The notes under the pieces: generated by a model | The model's input: the letters and a program-made list of their open reading frames with translations, nothing else | Told to the model about the DNA's origin: nothing | The model's database searches: none | Made by a program: the position numbers and the translations under genes | In this document: positions 36,014 to 45,003 of the stretch, in pieces | Numbering within the stretch: the stretch's first letter is position 1 | Layout of the letters: each line of letters opens with the position of its first letter | From: Bacillota bacterium | Lineage (GTDB): Bacteria; Bacillota; Bacilli; Paenibacillales; NBRC-103111 | Length of the DNA stretch: 64,000 nt | Assembly: GCA_023386955.1 (NCBI GenBank) | Contig: JAEWIS010000021.1 | Location: forward strand, 1-64,000 | Reading direction: 5' to 3'

Positions 36014-37474
36014 TTACACACCCTCCAAAACGGTATAATCGTCGGGGGTTCCGGCCGCATTTCCGTATAAAACGGTAAAGGTGTGTGCGGCCAGATCCGC
36101 CTTCAGCACGGCCTTATGGCCATCGCCGGTCCAGGACAGCTCCAGTAGATGGGGCTCCTCGTGGGAGACTATCGCAAACTTGCCGTTAAAGGCAGGGTGA
36201 GTATTGCGGAAGCGCATCAGGTTGAACAGCCGCTGCACCACCGGACGCTGCAGCTCCGCGTCCACTTCCTCCGTAGAGTAATAGTGGCGGTTAATGTTGC
36301 GCCCCACCTTGGTCTCCTCCAAGAGGGCAATGTCATTGCGGCCTGCCAGAAGCCCCACATAATACACCTGGGGAATGCCGGGGGAGAAGAATTGGATGGC
36401 ACGGGCCAGCACATAAGCATCGTCATTGTCGCCCAAAGCAGAGTAATAGGTGCAGTTCACCTGGTAGATATCCAGGTTGTTGTACGCCATCGTGTTGTAG
36501 ATCTTCTTCACGTTGGCGCCCCGTGAGAACAGGGCCTCCTTGGTTTCCTCGATCTCCTCGTCGGTGAGCAGGCCGCGGACATCCACCACGCCGATGCCGT
36601 CATGGGTGTCGAGAGTGGTGAACTGCTTCCGCGGGCAGATGGACAGCCAATGGAGCAGCCGGTCGCTCCTGCCGTTGTACAGGGCGTGCAGCACCAGCAT
36701 CGGCAGAGCAAAATCATAGACGTAATAATCCTTCTCCGCCAGCTTCAGCTGGATGGAATAATGCTCGTGAATCTCCGGGAGCACCTCCACGCCCCTGGAC
36801 GCCAGAACTGAAGCCGCATCCCCCAGCATGTTCCAGATATCCGGCTCCACAAAAAAGCAACTCGTCCCCACCTTCTTGGTGGCGTATGCGAAGGCGTCAA
36901 GGCGGATAACCGCCGCCCCTCTTTCCGCCAGGTGAACCAGCTCATCGCACACAAACTGCTGCGCCGTTTCCCCGTACAGGTTCAAATCCACCTGCTCTTC
37001 GTCAAAGGTGCACCAAACCTTTTCCGTGCTGCCGTCGGCGAAGGTGATGTCAATGTAAGGAGCCCGGGGCTTCCGTTTGTAAATCAGATCGACATCCTCC
37101 TGCGTAGGCTCCCCATCCGGCCAAAAATCCTTGTACCGGATGAAGAAGTCCGCATAAGGGGATTCATCCTTGCGGGCGGCAAAATCCTTGAAATATTCGG
37201 AGCTGCGGGAGATATGGTTAATCATGAAGTCCACCATCAGATAAAAATCCCGGGCGATCCCCTCCACATCCTCCCAGGTCCCAAAGGCCGGGTCTACCTC
37301 CCGGTAGGTCATGGGGGCAAACCCCCGGTCTGCGGAGGACGGATAAAAGGGCAGCAAATGCACGCCCCCCACTACACCCTTCAGATGGGTATTCAGAATT
37401 CCGGCGGTTTCCTTCAGATTCTTGCCCAGACTGTCCGCGTACGTAATCAGCATGATTTCATTCCGGATTGCCAT
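36014..37474 (-). CDS. gtfA: Sucrose phosphorylase
   Basis: 486-residue GH13 enzyme converting sucrose plus phosphate to glucose-1-phosphate and fructose in the cytosol. The opening EIMLITYADSLGKNLKE and the segments GFAPMTYREVD, RLDAFAYATKKVGTSCF (nucleophile Asp), EVLPEIHEHYS (acid/base Glu), TTLDTHDGIGVVD and GLLAGRNDIALLE match Leuconostoc-type sucrose phosphorylases. The ATG at 37474 follows AAGGAGA. It is divergent from the ABC importer across three LacI operators, fitting import of sucrose-type sugars. Confidence 0.95.
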   Translation of the reverse strand: MAIRNEIMLITYADSLGKNLKETAGILNTHLKGVVGGVHLLPFYPSSADRGFAPMTYREVDPAFGTWEDVEGIARDFYLMVDFMINHISRSSEYFKDFAARKDESPYADFFIRYKDFWPDGEPTQEDVDLIYKRKPRAPYIDITFADGSTEKVWCTFDEEQVDLNLYGETAQQFVCDELVHLAERGAAVIRLDAFAYATKKVGTSCFFVEPDIWNMLGDAASVLASRGVEVLPEIHEHYSIQLKLAEKDYYVYDFALPMLVLHALYNGRSDRLLHWLSICPRKQFTTLDTHDGIGVVDVRGLLTDEEIEETKEALFSRGANVKKIYNTMAYNNLDIYQVNCTYYSALGDNDDAYVLARAIQFFSPGIPQVYYVGLLAGRNDIALLEETKVGRNINRHYYSTEEVDAELQRPVVQRLFNLMRFRNTHPAFNGKFAIVSHEEPHLLELSWTGDGHKAVLKADLAAHTFTVLYGNAAGTPDDYTVLEGV

Positions 37475-37551
37475 GATAACATCTCCTTCGAAGATCGGCC
37501 CCCGCTGCTCCGTCTCCAAAAGGAAGCGTTAACAGGACCAATTTGCCCCTA

Positions 37552-37580
37552 GTATAACCAACCCAAATTGTCTATGTCAA
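37552..37580 (-). promoter_or_regulatory. gtfA promoter
   Basis: Minus-strand TTGACA (37575-37580) and TTATAC (37552-37557) with 17-bp spacing. The -35 lies inside LacI operator O1. Confidence 0.8.
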
Positions 37581-37633
37581 TCGATTAACATAAATTTGTG
37601 CTAACCGATTGACATAGGCTAATCGATTAACAT
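37574..37633. promoter_or_regulatory. Three LacI-type operators
   Basis: Near-palindromes centred on a CG step: O1 37574-37591 (ATGTCAATCGATTAACAT), O2 37598-37615 (core CTAACCGATTGACAT) and O3 37616-37633 (core CTAATCGATTAACAT). Centres are 24 and 18 bp apart. O1 covers the gtfA -35; O2 and O3 cover the importer -35 and spacer. The LacI regulator at 40983 is the obvious ligand. Confidence 0.85.
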
Positions 37634-37638
37634 ATAAT
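37609..37638 (+). promoter_or_regulatory. ABC importer promoter
   Basis: TTGACA (37609-37614), 18-bp spacer, TATAAT (37633-37638). It overlaps O2 and O3. Confidence 0.82.
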
Positions 37639-37654
37639 GCAATTGTCGACGAGT

Positions 37655-37668
37655 TGAAAGTGCTTTCA
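37655..37668 (+). promoter_or_regulatory. cre-like CcpA site
   Basis: TGAAAGTGCTTTCA is a perfect dyad that matches the catabolite-response consensus except for T in place of C at the centre. It lies between the importer -10 and the ribosome site, a position suited to roadblock repression by CcpA. Confidence 0.6.
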
Positions 37669-37699
37669 TTTTTTACATCATTTTAGGGGGATGAAAAAT

Positions 37700-39022
37700 A
37701 TGAATTGGTTCAAACGTTTGTCCTGGACTGCACTTACCGTATCACTTGCCGCTTCCCTGGCCGCCTGCGGAAGCAGCGACAGCAAATCCGGCGCCTCCGC
37801 CTCTTCGGCCTCCGGGTCGGGCAAGGTCAAGATTACCCTGCTCAATTCCAAGGGCGAAATTCAGACCCAGCTTGAGGATGCAGCCAAGAGCTTCCACGAA
37901 GACAACCCGGATATCACCTTAGAGATACAGCTTGTTCCTGCGGGCTCGTCCCCTTTTGAGAAGGCTTCCACCCTGTACGCCTCCGGCAATCCGCCCACCA
38001 TGATTATGCTGGACACCGGCGACGTGGCTAAGTTCAAGGACCGCATCCTTGACCTCACAGATGAAAAATGGAACAAAGACGCCATCGCCAATGCGCTGGA
38101 TCTTACCAGCTTCGACGGGAAAAACTATGCCTTCCCTTTAGCTGTGGAGGGATACGGCTTTATTTATAACAAAGCGGTAGTGGATAAGGCTGTAGGCGGG
38201 ACCTTCGATCCTTCCACCATCACCACTACCACAGCGCTGGAGGAGCTGTTCAAGAAGGTGGAGGCCAGCGGCAAAAAAGCGCTGATCATCTCCCCCATGG
38301 ACTGGTCCCTGGGCGCCCACTACCTGCCCTTGGCGTATGCCGGGCAAAGCAAGGACACTGCCCAGGTCAACAAATTCGTCGCTTCGCTGAAGGCGGGCTC
38401 CGTGGACCTGGCTACCAACAAGGTGTTCAACGGCCTGATGGATACCTTCGATGTGATGATGAAATACAACATGGACAAAGCCTCCCCGCTGTCCACCACC
38501 TACGAGAAGGGCCCGGAGGTATTGGGCAAGGGCCAGGTGGGCCTGTGGTTCATGGGCAACTGGGCGTGGCCGCAGCTGTCCGGCTTTGACACCGCCAATA
38601 AACAATACGGCTTCCTGCCGGTTCCCGTAAGCAATAACCCCGACGACTACGGCAACACCCAAATTTCCGCAGCGGTGAGCAAGCGGATCGTCGTGGATAA
38701 GCAGAAGTCCACCCCCGAGCAGCAGGCGGCCGCCAAGAAATTCTTCGACTGGATCGTGTACCAGCAGAAGGGCCAGGATTTCCTGGTGAACAAGGCCAAT
38801 ATTGTCCCTGCCTTCAAGAACATCACCCTGCCTGCTCCCGATCCGTTAGGCAAGTCCATCCAGGATTATCTGGCCAAGGGCAAGGTGCAGCCTTCCATGA
38901 GCGATTTGCCTGCAGACCACTGGGCCAAGGTCGGCGCCTCCATGCAGAAGTACCTGTCCAATGCGGGAGACCGGGCTACATTGGCCAAGGAAATTCAAGA
39001 TTACTGGAAAACGGTGAAGTAA
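37700..39022 (+). CDS. Sugar ABC transporter substrate-binding lipoprotein
   Basis: 440 residues, type I binding protein of the MalE/MsmE class. A lipoprotein signal ends at C23 (LAASLAAC), followed by a Ser/Gly linker, then the binding fold (GKVKITLLNSKGE, YGFIYNKAVVDKA, GLWFMGNWAWPQ). The ATG at 37700 is preferred because AGGGGG is nine bases away; the ATG at 37691 abuts it. It is the first gene of the importer operon. Sucrose or fructo-oligosaccharide specificity is inferred from gtfA and GH32. Confidence 0.93.
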   Translation: MNWFKRLSWTALTVSLAASLAACGSSDSKSGASASSASGSGKVKITLLNSKGEIQTQLEDAAKSFHEDNPDITLEIQLVPAGSSPFEKASTLYASGNPPTMIMLDTGDVAKFKDRILDLTDEKWNKDAIANALDLTSFDGKNYAFPLAVEGYGFIYNKAVVDKAVGGTFDPSTITTTTALEELFKKVEASGKKALIISPMDWSLGAHYLPLAYAGQSKDTAQVNKFVASLKAGSVDLATNKVFNGLMDTFDVMMKYNMDKASPLSTTYEKGPEVLGKGQVGLWFMGNWAWPQLSGFDTANKQYGFLPVPVSNNPDDYGNTQISAAVSKRIVVDKQKSTPEQQAAAKKFFDWIVYQQKGQDFLVNKANIVPAFKNITLPAPDPLGKSIQDYLAKGKVQPSMSDLPADHWAKVGASMQKYLSNAGDRATLAKEIQDYWKTVK

Positions 39023-39059
39023 CAGTGAGGTAAGGTCCGCTGCCGGGCCGCCCGCGGAT

Positions 39060-39087
39060 TCCGGCAGAACGCTTCTGTTCTGCCGGA
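39060..39087 (+). terminator. Intra-operon stem-loop (attenuator or processing site)
   Basis: A perfect 11-bp stem, TCCGGCAGAAC with GTTCTGCCGGA around GCTTCT, then CTTTTG. It sits between the binding-protein and first permease genes. The weak T-run suggests partial termination or 3' stabilisation, giving more binding protein than permease. Confidence 0.75.
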
Positions 39088-39121
39088 CTTTTGCTACAGA
39101 TATAAAGGAGAGTGAACCTGC

Positions 39122-40006
39122 ATGATTGGAGAAAAAGGCTTCTGGAACCGGCTGCGGCTGCGGCTCCTGTTCACCGGACCTACCCTGTTCGCCTTTATGG
39201 CCGTGATGATGGTCCCGTTTATCTACGGCATTTATTTGACCTTTACCAACTGGGACGGGATATCCACCACCCACAGCCTGGTCGGCTTCAAAAACTATGC
39301 CTCCGTTTTCGCAGACTCCCACTTCTGGAGCTCCTTCGGGCTGACGCTGCGGTACGTGGCCTTTACGGTGGTGCTCACCAACCTGCTGGCGTTTCTCCTG
39401 GCGTATGCCCTGACTACCGGAGTGAAGGGGCAGAACATCTTCCGGGCGGGTTTCTTCATGCCCAACCTGGTAGGCGGGATCGTGCTGGGTTTCATCTGGC
39501 AGTTTATTTTCAACAATGTGCTGGTTTATCTGGGGCAAAAAGCCTCCATCGGCATCTTCAGCGCCTCCTGGCTGGCGGAGCCGGGCAAGGCCTTCTGGAC
39601 ACTGGTGATCGTATCCGTGTGGCAGTATGCGGGGTACATGATGGTGATTTATGTGGCGGGGTTTATGGGGGTACCGGCGGATATCGGGGAGGCGGCCAGC
39701 ATCGACGGGGCCAACAGCTGGCAGAAGCTGACCCGGATGACCATTCCCATGATGGTGCCCTCCTTCATCGTGTGTATGTTCTTGTCCCTGCAGCGGGGCT
39801 TTATGGTGTATGACGTGAACCTGTCCCTGACCAAGGGCGGCCCCTTCAACTCCACCCAGATGGTATCCATGCATGTGTACCAGAAAGCCTTCCTGTCCCG
39901 GGATTACGGCGTAGGCCAATCGGAGGCCTTTGTGCTGTTCCTCTTGGTGGCCGCCATCACGCTGCTCCAGGTGTATTTCAGCAAAAAAATGGAGGTGGAA
40001 GCCTGA
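39122..40006 (+). CDS. Sugar ABC transporter permease (MalF type)
   Basis: 294 residues with six transmembrane helices. The EAA loop that contacts the ATPase is EAASIDGANSWQKLTRMTIP. AAGGAGA precedes the ATG. The stop overlaps the next permease start by one base. No ATPase gene is in the locus; such importers commonly borrow a shared MsmX/MsmK ATPase. Confidence 0.93.
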   Translation: MIGEKGFWNRLRLRLLFTGPTLFAFMAVMMVPFIYGIYLTFTNWDGISTTHSLVGFKNYASVFADSHFWSSFGLTLRYVAFTVVLTNLLAFLLAYALTTGVKGQNIFRAGFFMPNLVGGIVLGFIWQFIFNNVLVYLGQKASIGIFSASWLAEPGKAFWTLVIVSVWQYAGYMMVIYVAGFMGVPADIGEAASIDGANSWQKLTRMTIPMMVPSFIVCMFLSLQRGFMVYDVNLSLTKGGPFNSTQMVSMHVYQKAFLSRDYGVGQSEAFVLFLLVAAITLLQVYFSKKMEVEA

Positions 40007-40833
40007 TGCATGCCCATAAAAAAATCGGCTCCACGCTCAAGCTGGCTGTCCTGTCGCTTCTGATGTTCCTGTTCCTGGTGCCTTTCCTGCTGCTTCTGCT
40101 CAACTCCTTCAAGGAGAACCGGATGATTACCTCCAATCCGCTGGCGCTGCCCACCGGGCTTCATTTCCAGAACTATGTGAACGCCTTTGACAAAATGGGA
40201 TATGTGGACGCCTTCACCAACTCTCTGATTATTACGGCTGTAAGTGTGCTCCTGATTGGCATCTGCGCGGCCATGACCGGCCATTTCTTCGTCCGGAATC
40301 CGTCCCGGTTCAATCAGAATACGTTTTTCCTGATGGTGGCGGCCATGATCATTCCCTTCCAGGCAATCATGATCCCGCTGGTCAAAATTTACGGGTCGCT
40401 GAATATGCTCAACAACAAGTTTTCCCTGATTTTTATGTACCTGGGCTTTGGCAGCTCCCTGGCGGTGTTTATCTATCACGGGTTTATTAAGAGCATCCCC
40501 AAGGAGCTGGAGGAGGCCGCCCTGATCGACGGCTGCAGCCGGACCCGCACCTTTTTTCAGATCGTGTTTCCGGTGCTGATGCCCACCACAGTGACCATCG
40601 CCATACTGAATGTCCTGTGGATCTGGAACGACTTCCTGCTTCCTTCGCTGATTCTGGTGGAGCCGGAGCAGCGCACGCTGCCCTTGTCCACCTTCAATTT
40701 CTACGGCACTTACACCGTAGACTTTGGCCCGCTGATGGCCAGTCTGGTGCTGACCATTCTGCCGGTCATTGTGATCTATCTGTTTGCCCAAAAGTACATT
40801 ATCCAGGGGGTTATGCAGGGTTCGGTGAAGTAG
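40006..40833 (+). CDS. Sugar ABC transporter permease (MalG type)
   Basis: 275 residues with six helices. The EAA loop reads EEAALIDGCSRTRTFFQIVF. It pairs with the preceding permease as a heterodimer in the membrane. The ATG overlaps the upstream stop by one base. It is the last gene of the importer operon before the LacI gene. Confidence 0.93.
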   Translation: MHAHKKIGSTLKLAVLSLLMFLFLVPFLLLLLNSFKENRMITSNPLALPTGLHFQNYVNAFDKMGYVDAFTNSLIITAVSVLLIGICAAMTGHFFVRNPSRFNQNTFFLMVAAMIIPFQAIMIPLVKIYGSLNMLNNKFSLIFMYLGFGSSLAVFIYHGFIKSIPKELEEAALIDGCSRTRTFFQIVFPVLMPTTVTIAILNVLWIWNDFLLPSLILVEPEQRTLPLSTFNFYGTYTVDFGPLMASLVLTILPVIVIYLFAQKYIIQGVMQGSVK

Positions 40834-40982
40834 TTCCGGGGAACAAGGGCGGGGCTTTGTTGGCTGCGGCAGAGCAGCATACCGTTCGCCCGTGCCGGAG
40901 CCTTGCCTCTCTCCTGCCTCCAACGTTATAGTAGAACTATCAAGTTTTTCCTGACCATCCAGCAGAAAACGAGGATCATGCA

Positions 40983-41960
40983 ATGGCAACCATTTATGAT
41001 GTGGCAAAAAAAGTCGGGCTTTCCGTCACCACTGTGTCCCGTGTGCTGAACAACCGCGGGTACATCAGCGAGGCTACCCGCAAGCGGGTGTACGAGACCA
41101 TGGAGGAGCTGAATTACCAGCCCAACGAGCTGGCCCGTTCCCTGCTGCGCAAGCAGTCCAATGTGCTGGGGCTGATTATCCCCGATGTGGCCCATCCCTT
41201 CTTCTCGGAGCTGGCCAGCCATATGGAGGCGTGCGCGTATGCCTCGGGCTACAAAATCCTGCTGTGCAATTCCCATCTTGATCCCGACAAGGAGAGAGAT
41301 TATATCGATATGCTGAAGCGCAACCGGGTGGATGGCATCATTATGGGCAGCCATACCCTGGAGGTAGATGAGTACCGGACTCTCCAGCGGCCGCTGGTGA
41401 CCATCGACCGGATGATTGACGCTTCCATCCCTTATGTCGCTTCAGACAACTACCTAGGCGGACGGCTGGCGACGCAGCTGCTGCTGGACAAGGGCTGCCG
41501 GAAGCTGGCCCATATCTGCGGAAACCTAGCGCTGGACCTGCTGGCGAACCAGCGGGACGCCGCCTATGTAGAGGCAGCCGCCGCCGGTGGAGTGGAAGCG
41601 CTGACCTATGAAACCGGCACCAACGTCTTCGACGAGGGGGAATACCGGGAGCTGGTGAAGCAGCTGTTTGCCGAGCATCCGGAGGTGGATGGCATCTTCG
41701 CCGGCAGCGACCTGATGGCCGCCTTCGTGCTCCAGGAATGCGCCCGCCTGGGCCGCTCCGTCCCGGACCAGGTCAAGCTCGTCGGCTACGACGATGTGCC
41801 TATGGCTTCCTGGTTTGTCCCCTCCATCACCTCCATCCGCCAGCCCATCCGCCAAATGGGCGAGCTGGCCGTGGAGTTGCTGCTCAAGCAGCTGGCCGGG
41901 GAAGAAGTCCCTCCCGCCACCGTGCTGCCGGTAGAGCTGATGGAGCGGGAGACGACGTAG
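40983..41960 (+). CDS. LacI-family transcriptional regulator
   Basis: 325 residues. The N-terminal HTH is TIYDVAKKVGLSVTTVSRVLNN, with a hinge helix including ARSLLRKQSN. The periplasmic-binding-like core follows (GLIIPDVAHPFFSEL, DGIFAGSDLMA, KLVGYDDVPMASWFVP). GAGG lies shortly before the ATG. It is 150 bp after the importer, likely with its own weak promoter. It probably represses gtfA and the importer through O1-O3; the inducer would be a fructosyl sugar or derivative (inference). Confidence 0.93.
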   Translation: MATIYDVAKKVGLSVTTVSRVLNNRGYISEATRKRVYETMEELNYQPNELARSLLRKQSNVLGLIIPDVAHPFFSELASHMEACAYASGYKILLCNSHLDPDKERDYIDMLKRNRVDGIIMGSHTLEVDEYRTLQRPLVTIDRMIDASIPYVASDNYLGGRLATQLLLDKGCRKLAHICGNLALDLLANQRDAAYVEAAAAGGVEALTYETGTNVFDEGEYRELVKQLFAEHPEVDGIFAGSDLMAAFVLQECARLGRSVPDQVKLVGYDDVPMASWFVPSITSIRQPIRQMGELAVELLLKQLAGEEVPPATVLPVELMERETT

Positions 41961-41988
41961 AGGAGATTGTACGAGGGAAACAAACAAG

Positions 41989-42191
41989 GAATAAATATTC
42001 ATGTGGAATGACTGGGAGGGAATGAAGAGACTTGAGGGCGAGTTTTTTGGCGGCTTTGAACCCTTAAGTTTAATTGAATCAAGGCCGACAAAACATGTTT
42101 GAGCATCCAAGGCGCTTCTTTCCTGGTAAGGAATGAACCCTGATGAATATTTATTCACCGATTACTCCGTTGAACAGAATTCCCTCCCAGT
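41989..42191 (+). promoter_or_regulatory. Interleaved inverted pairs upstream of GH32
   Basis: Two exact complementary pairs: X 41989-42002 (GAATAAATATTCAT) with X' 42143-42156, and Y 42011-42023 (ACTGGGAGGGAAT) with Y' 42179-42191. The order X-Y-X'-Y' cannot nest; in RNA both pairs at once would make a pseudoknot, or they are alternative folds. The 279-bp region between lacI and GH32 has no gene. Confidence 0.7.
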
Positions 42192-42239
42192 AAGCAGGAG
42201 CCGCGGGCTCCTTATCTGGATAGAAAGGCGCGGTGGCAT

Positions 42240-43754
42240 ATGCGGGAATCCTTCCTTCAGCCTGCGGACCCCTGGCGTCCGCAGTTTCATTATTCTCCCC
42301 GGGCCAATTGGATGAACGATCCCAACGGCATGGTTTATTTTAATGGGGAGTATCATTTGATGTACCAGTATTTCCCGGGCGGTCAAACCTGGGGACCCAT
42401 GCATTGGGGACATGCCGTAAGCCGCGACCTGATGCATTGGGAGCACCGGCCTGTGGCCTTGTATCCCGATGAGTTCGGGATGATCTTCTCCGGCTCCGCC
42501 GTGGTGGACTGGCGGGACTCCAGCGGCTTCTTCGGCGGTAAACCCGGTCTGGTGGCCGTGTTTACCCATCATGCGGCGCTGCCGGATACCCGGGAGGTCC
42601 GCCAGAGCCAAAGCCTGGCCTACAGTGCCGACGGAGGCCGGACCTGGGTGAAGCACAAGGGCAATCCGGTGCTTACGGAGCCCTCCCTGCCGGATTTCCG
42701 CGACCCCAAGGTATTCTGGCATGAGCCGGAGAACCGCTGGATCATGGTGCTGGCGGCGGGTGACCATGTCCGCTTCTACGCCTCTCCCAACCTGCGGGAG
42801 TGGACCTATACCGGCGAATTCGGCCGCCGGGAGGGCTCCCACCAGGGCGTATGGGAATGCCCGGACGTGTTCCCGCTTCCCGTGGAGGGCAAGCCCGGGG
42901 AAACCCGGTGGGTGCTGCTGGTCAGCATCGGCGGGTTGCCTGAGGATGCGGAGGGCTCGCGGACCCAGTATTTCCTGGGAACCTTCCGGGACGGCTGCTT
43001 CCATGGCGGCGAACCGGCGGAGACCGTCCGCTGGCTGGATGCGGGACGGGATCATTACGCCGGCGTCACCTGGTCGGACGCCCCGGACAACCGCCGCATC
43101 CTGCTGGGCTGGATGAGCAACTGGAAATATGCGGCGGTGACCCCTGCCGCAAGCTTCCGCGGGGCCATGACCCTGCCCCGGGAGCTGTCCCTCTACGCCA
43201 GCGGCGGTGAGGTCCGCCTGCGGCAGCTGCCTGTGGCGGAGGCCGCCGGGCTCCGGGAAGAATCCGCCTCCTGGCATAGGGTCCAAGCCAGCCCCGGCAT
43301 CCCCTTCAGTCCCGATTTGGAAGCCGCCCTGCTGGAGCTGTCCCTGGAATGGGAATGGACCGGGGAGCCGGGAGAAGCAGGGGTGCGGCTATGGACGCGG
43401 GACGGGCAGGAAACCCGGATCGGCATCGACGCCCAAGCCGGAACGCTGTATATCGACCGGACAGCCTCCGGAGAAAGCAGCTTTCATCCGGCTTTCCCCT
43501 GCCGCCATGAAACACCGCTGCCCCCATCCACGTCCCGGCCCCGGCTCCGCATATGGGCGGACCGGATCTCGGTGGAGGTATTCGCCGGTGACGGCGACCC
43601 GGCCATGACAGATCTGATCTTCCCCGCTCCCGGACCATACCGGGTGGAGATTTACGCGGTCCATACGCCGGTAAACATCCATACGCTGGAGCTGCACCGG
43701 CTCCGTTCGGCTATGGCGGAGGGGCCTGGAACTCAAGACAAATGCGGACCGTAA
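42240..43754 (+). CDS. GH32 beta-fructosidase (sucrose/levan/inulin hydrolase)
   Basis: 504 residues. GH32 five-bladed propeller with catalytic W24-M-N-D27-P-N-G (nucleophile D27), R154-D155-P156 and the acid/base E206 in E-C-P-D. A C-terminal beta-sandwich follows. No signal peptide, so it acts on imported sugar. GAAAGG lies about 12 bases before the ATG. It follows lacI in the same orientation but after a 279-bp structured gap. Together with sucrose phosphorylase it offers hydrolysis and phosphorolysis of the same import. A 16-bp tandem repeat begins at its stop codon. Confidence 0.93.
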   Translation: MRESFLQPADPWRPQFHYSPRANWMNDPNGMVYFNGEYHLMYQYFPGGQTWGPMHWGHAVSRDLMHWEHRPVALYPDEFGMIFSGSAVVDWRDSSGFFGGKPGLVAVFTHHAALPDTREVRQSQSLAYSADGGRTWVKHKGNPVLTEPSLPDFRDPKVFWHEPENRWIMVLAAGDHVRFYASPNLREWTYTGEFGRREGSHQGVWECPDVFPLPVEGKPGETRWVLLVSIGGLPEDAEGSRTQYFLGTFRDGCFHGGEPAETVRWLDAGRDHYAGVTWSDAPDNRRILLGWMSNWKYAAVTPAASFRGAMTLPRELSLYASGGEVRLRQLPVAEAAGLREESASWHRVQASPGIPFSPDLEAALLELSLEWEWTGEPGEAGVRLWTRDGQETRIGIDAQAGTLYIDRTASGESSFHPAFPCRHETPLPPSTSRPRLRIWADRISVEVFAGDGDPAMTDLIFPAPGPYRVEIYAVHTPVNIHTLELHRLRSAMAEGPGTQDKCGP

Positions 43755-43822
43755 ACGCACCGTACAGTAAATGCAGCAGACCGTAAATGCAGCGGACTGT
43801 AAATGTAGCAGACCGTAGACGC
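43751..43822 (+). repeat. 16-bp tandem repeat at GH32 stop codon
   Basis: GTAAA-type motifs start units at 43751, 43767, 43783, 43799 and 43815 (GTAGA in the last), an exact 16-bp pitch with core CAGCAGACCGTAAATG. The first unit includes the GH32 stop codon (43752-43754). Confidence 0.85.
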
Positions 43823-43877
43823 AAAAAAGAGCCCGCGGGGCGAGCTCCGCCGGGTCGTATGTGCACCCCCCTGCCAA

Positions 43878-44071
43878 GTTTCTAACGAATCTCAGAAGCC
43901 TTATTTCGGCAAAAACGACCCTTTCGAACATGTAACGAATATGAGCCACCTTATTTCCTGCTCACTGTTCTAATCCGAGCCTGTTTCCACGAAATAAGCT
44001 TCCTCAGATTCGTTAGAACGAGAGACAGGGGGAAACGGGCAATATAACGTTGCTGACATTCGTTAGAAAAA
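43878..44071. repeat. Nested inverted element B (50-nt pitch)
   Basis: TAACGAAT occurs forward at 43883 and 43933; its complement contains CGTTAG at 44011 and 44061. Both pitches are exactly 50 nt. CTTATTTC follows the forward seeds by 18 bases, and GAAATAAG precedes a reverse seed. It lies between convergent GH32 and methyltransferase genes. Confidence 0.9.
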
Positions 44072-44204
44072 CCCGACGCCGGTGAAGGCTGCTTCCCGCA
44101 GCCTACGTCTCCCGAACCGCCTCCTTGCAGAGGACCGCCGACTTATCCTGCCGATTCAAGTAGGCAGGACCTAAGCGCCTCAGCATTTATACGATCTGTT
44201 CATT

Positions 44205-44240
44205 TAAAAAAACGCCCTTACCGGGCGTTTTTGCGTTTTT
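44205..44240. terminator. Bidirectional terminator
   Basis: AAACGCCC (44210-44217) pairs with GGGCGTTT (44223-44230), A-run before and T-rich after. It serves the minus-strand methyltransferase and any plus-strand read-through. Confidence 0.75.
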
Positions 44241-44312
44241 AAGAGGTCTTGGCGGACGCGCCGTTGTTCCTAAGGCGGGCGGGCCCTGAAGCAGGTCTGT
44301 TCATGACCTGCT

Positions 44313-44912
44313 TCAGGGCCTGGCCCAAATCAGGCTGCCCATGCCCAGCCAGCAGCGCTCCGTGCGCTCTACCTGCAGGCCTGCCTCCTGGGCCAAGGCG
44401 CCAATATCCCGGGTATGGTGGCAGCCCAGCATCCGGTACAAAAGCGGATCAGCCGCTTTTTGCAGGAGGGCCAGCGGCGGGTTTGTGCTTTTGCCATGCT
44501 CCAAGAGGAGAATCCGGCCGCCGGGCCTGCACCAGCGGCGCATCTGGCGGAGCACAGCCAGCGGATGCTCATAAGCGCACAGGGACAGGGTGGACACCAC
44601 CGTGTCGAAGCTTTGCTCCGGCAGCACCAGGCTTTCGATGTCGCCACAGACAAACTGCACCTCTAGGTTGGAGGAGGCTGCCGTCCTTATGGCATGCTCC
44701 AGCATAGCCGTGCTGAAATCCACCGCCGTCACCTGAACGCCTGGCGGATAATACGGGAAATTAACCCCTGCTCCCACAGCCAGCTCCAGCACCCGCCCTT
44801 CCACTGCCTTCAGGAGCCGGCTCCGCCAGTCCACCATTAGGGCAGCCTCCCGCTTCACCGCATATTTCCGGGCCTGTTTATCGAATAATGCCGTCTTCGG
44901 ACGTTTGGCCAT
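44313..44912 (-). CDS. Class I SAM-dependent methyltransferase
   Basis: 199 residues. Motif I VLELAVGAGVNFPYYP is followed by VTAVDFSTAMLEHA and RPGGRILLLEHGKS, with a C-terminal CHHTRDIGALAQEAGLQVE typical of small UbiE/PmtA-like methyltransferases. AAAGGGTGAAGG leads into the ATG. It is divergent from mscL. A lipid headgroup or quinone-like substrate is possible but unproven. Confidence 0.85.
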   Translation of the reverse strand: MAKRPKTALFDKQARKYAVKREAALMVDWRSRLLKAVEGRVLELAVGAGVNFPYYPPGVQVTAVDFSTAMLEHAIRTAASSNLEVQFVCGDIESLVLPEQSFDTVVSTLSLCAYEHPLAVLRQMRRWCRPGGRILLLEHGKSTNPPLALLQKAADPLLYRMLGCHHTRDIGALAQEAGLQVERTERCWLGMGSLIWARP

Positions 44913-45003
44913 GGGCCTTCACCCTTTCTGTTTGCTGTGCTCCCAAGAGACAGGCAGTATGGTATAATAAAACGAATTTATGAGTACAGGGGGCTTATCG
45001 GAT

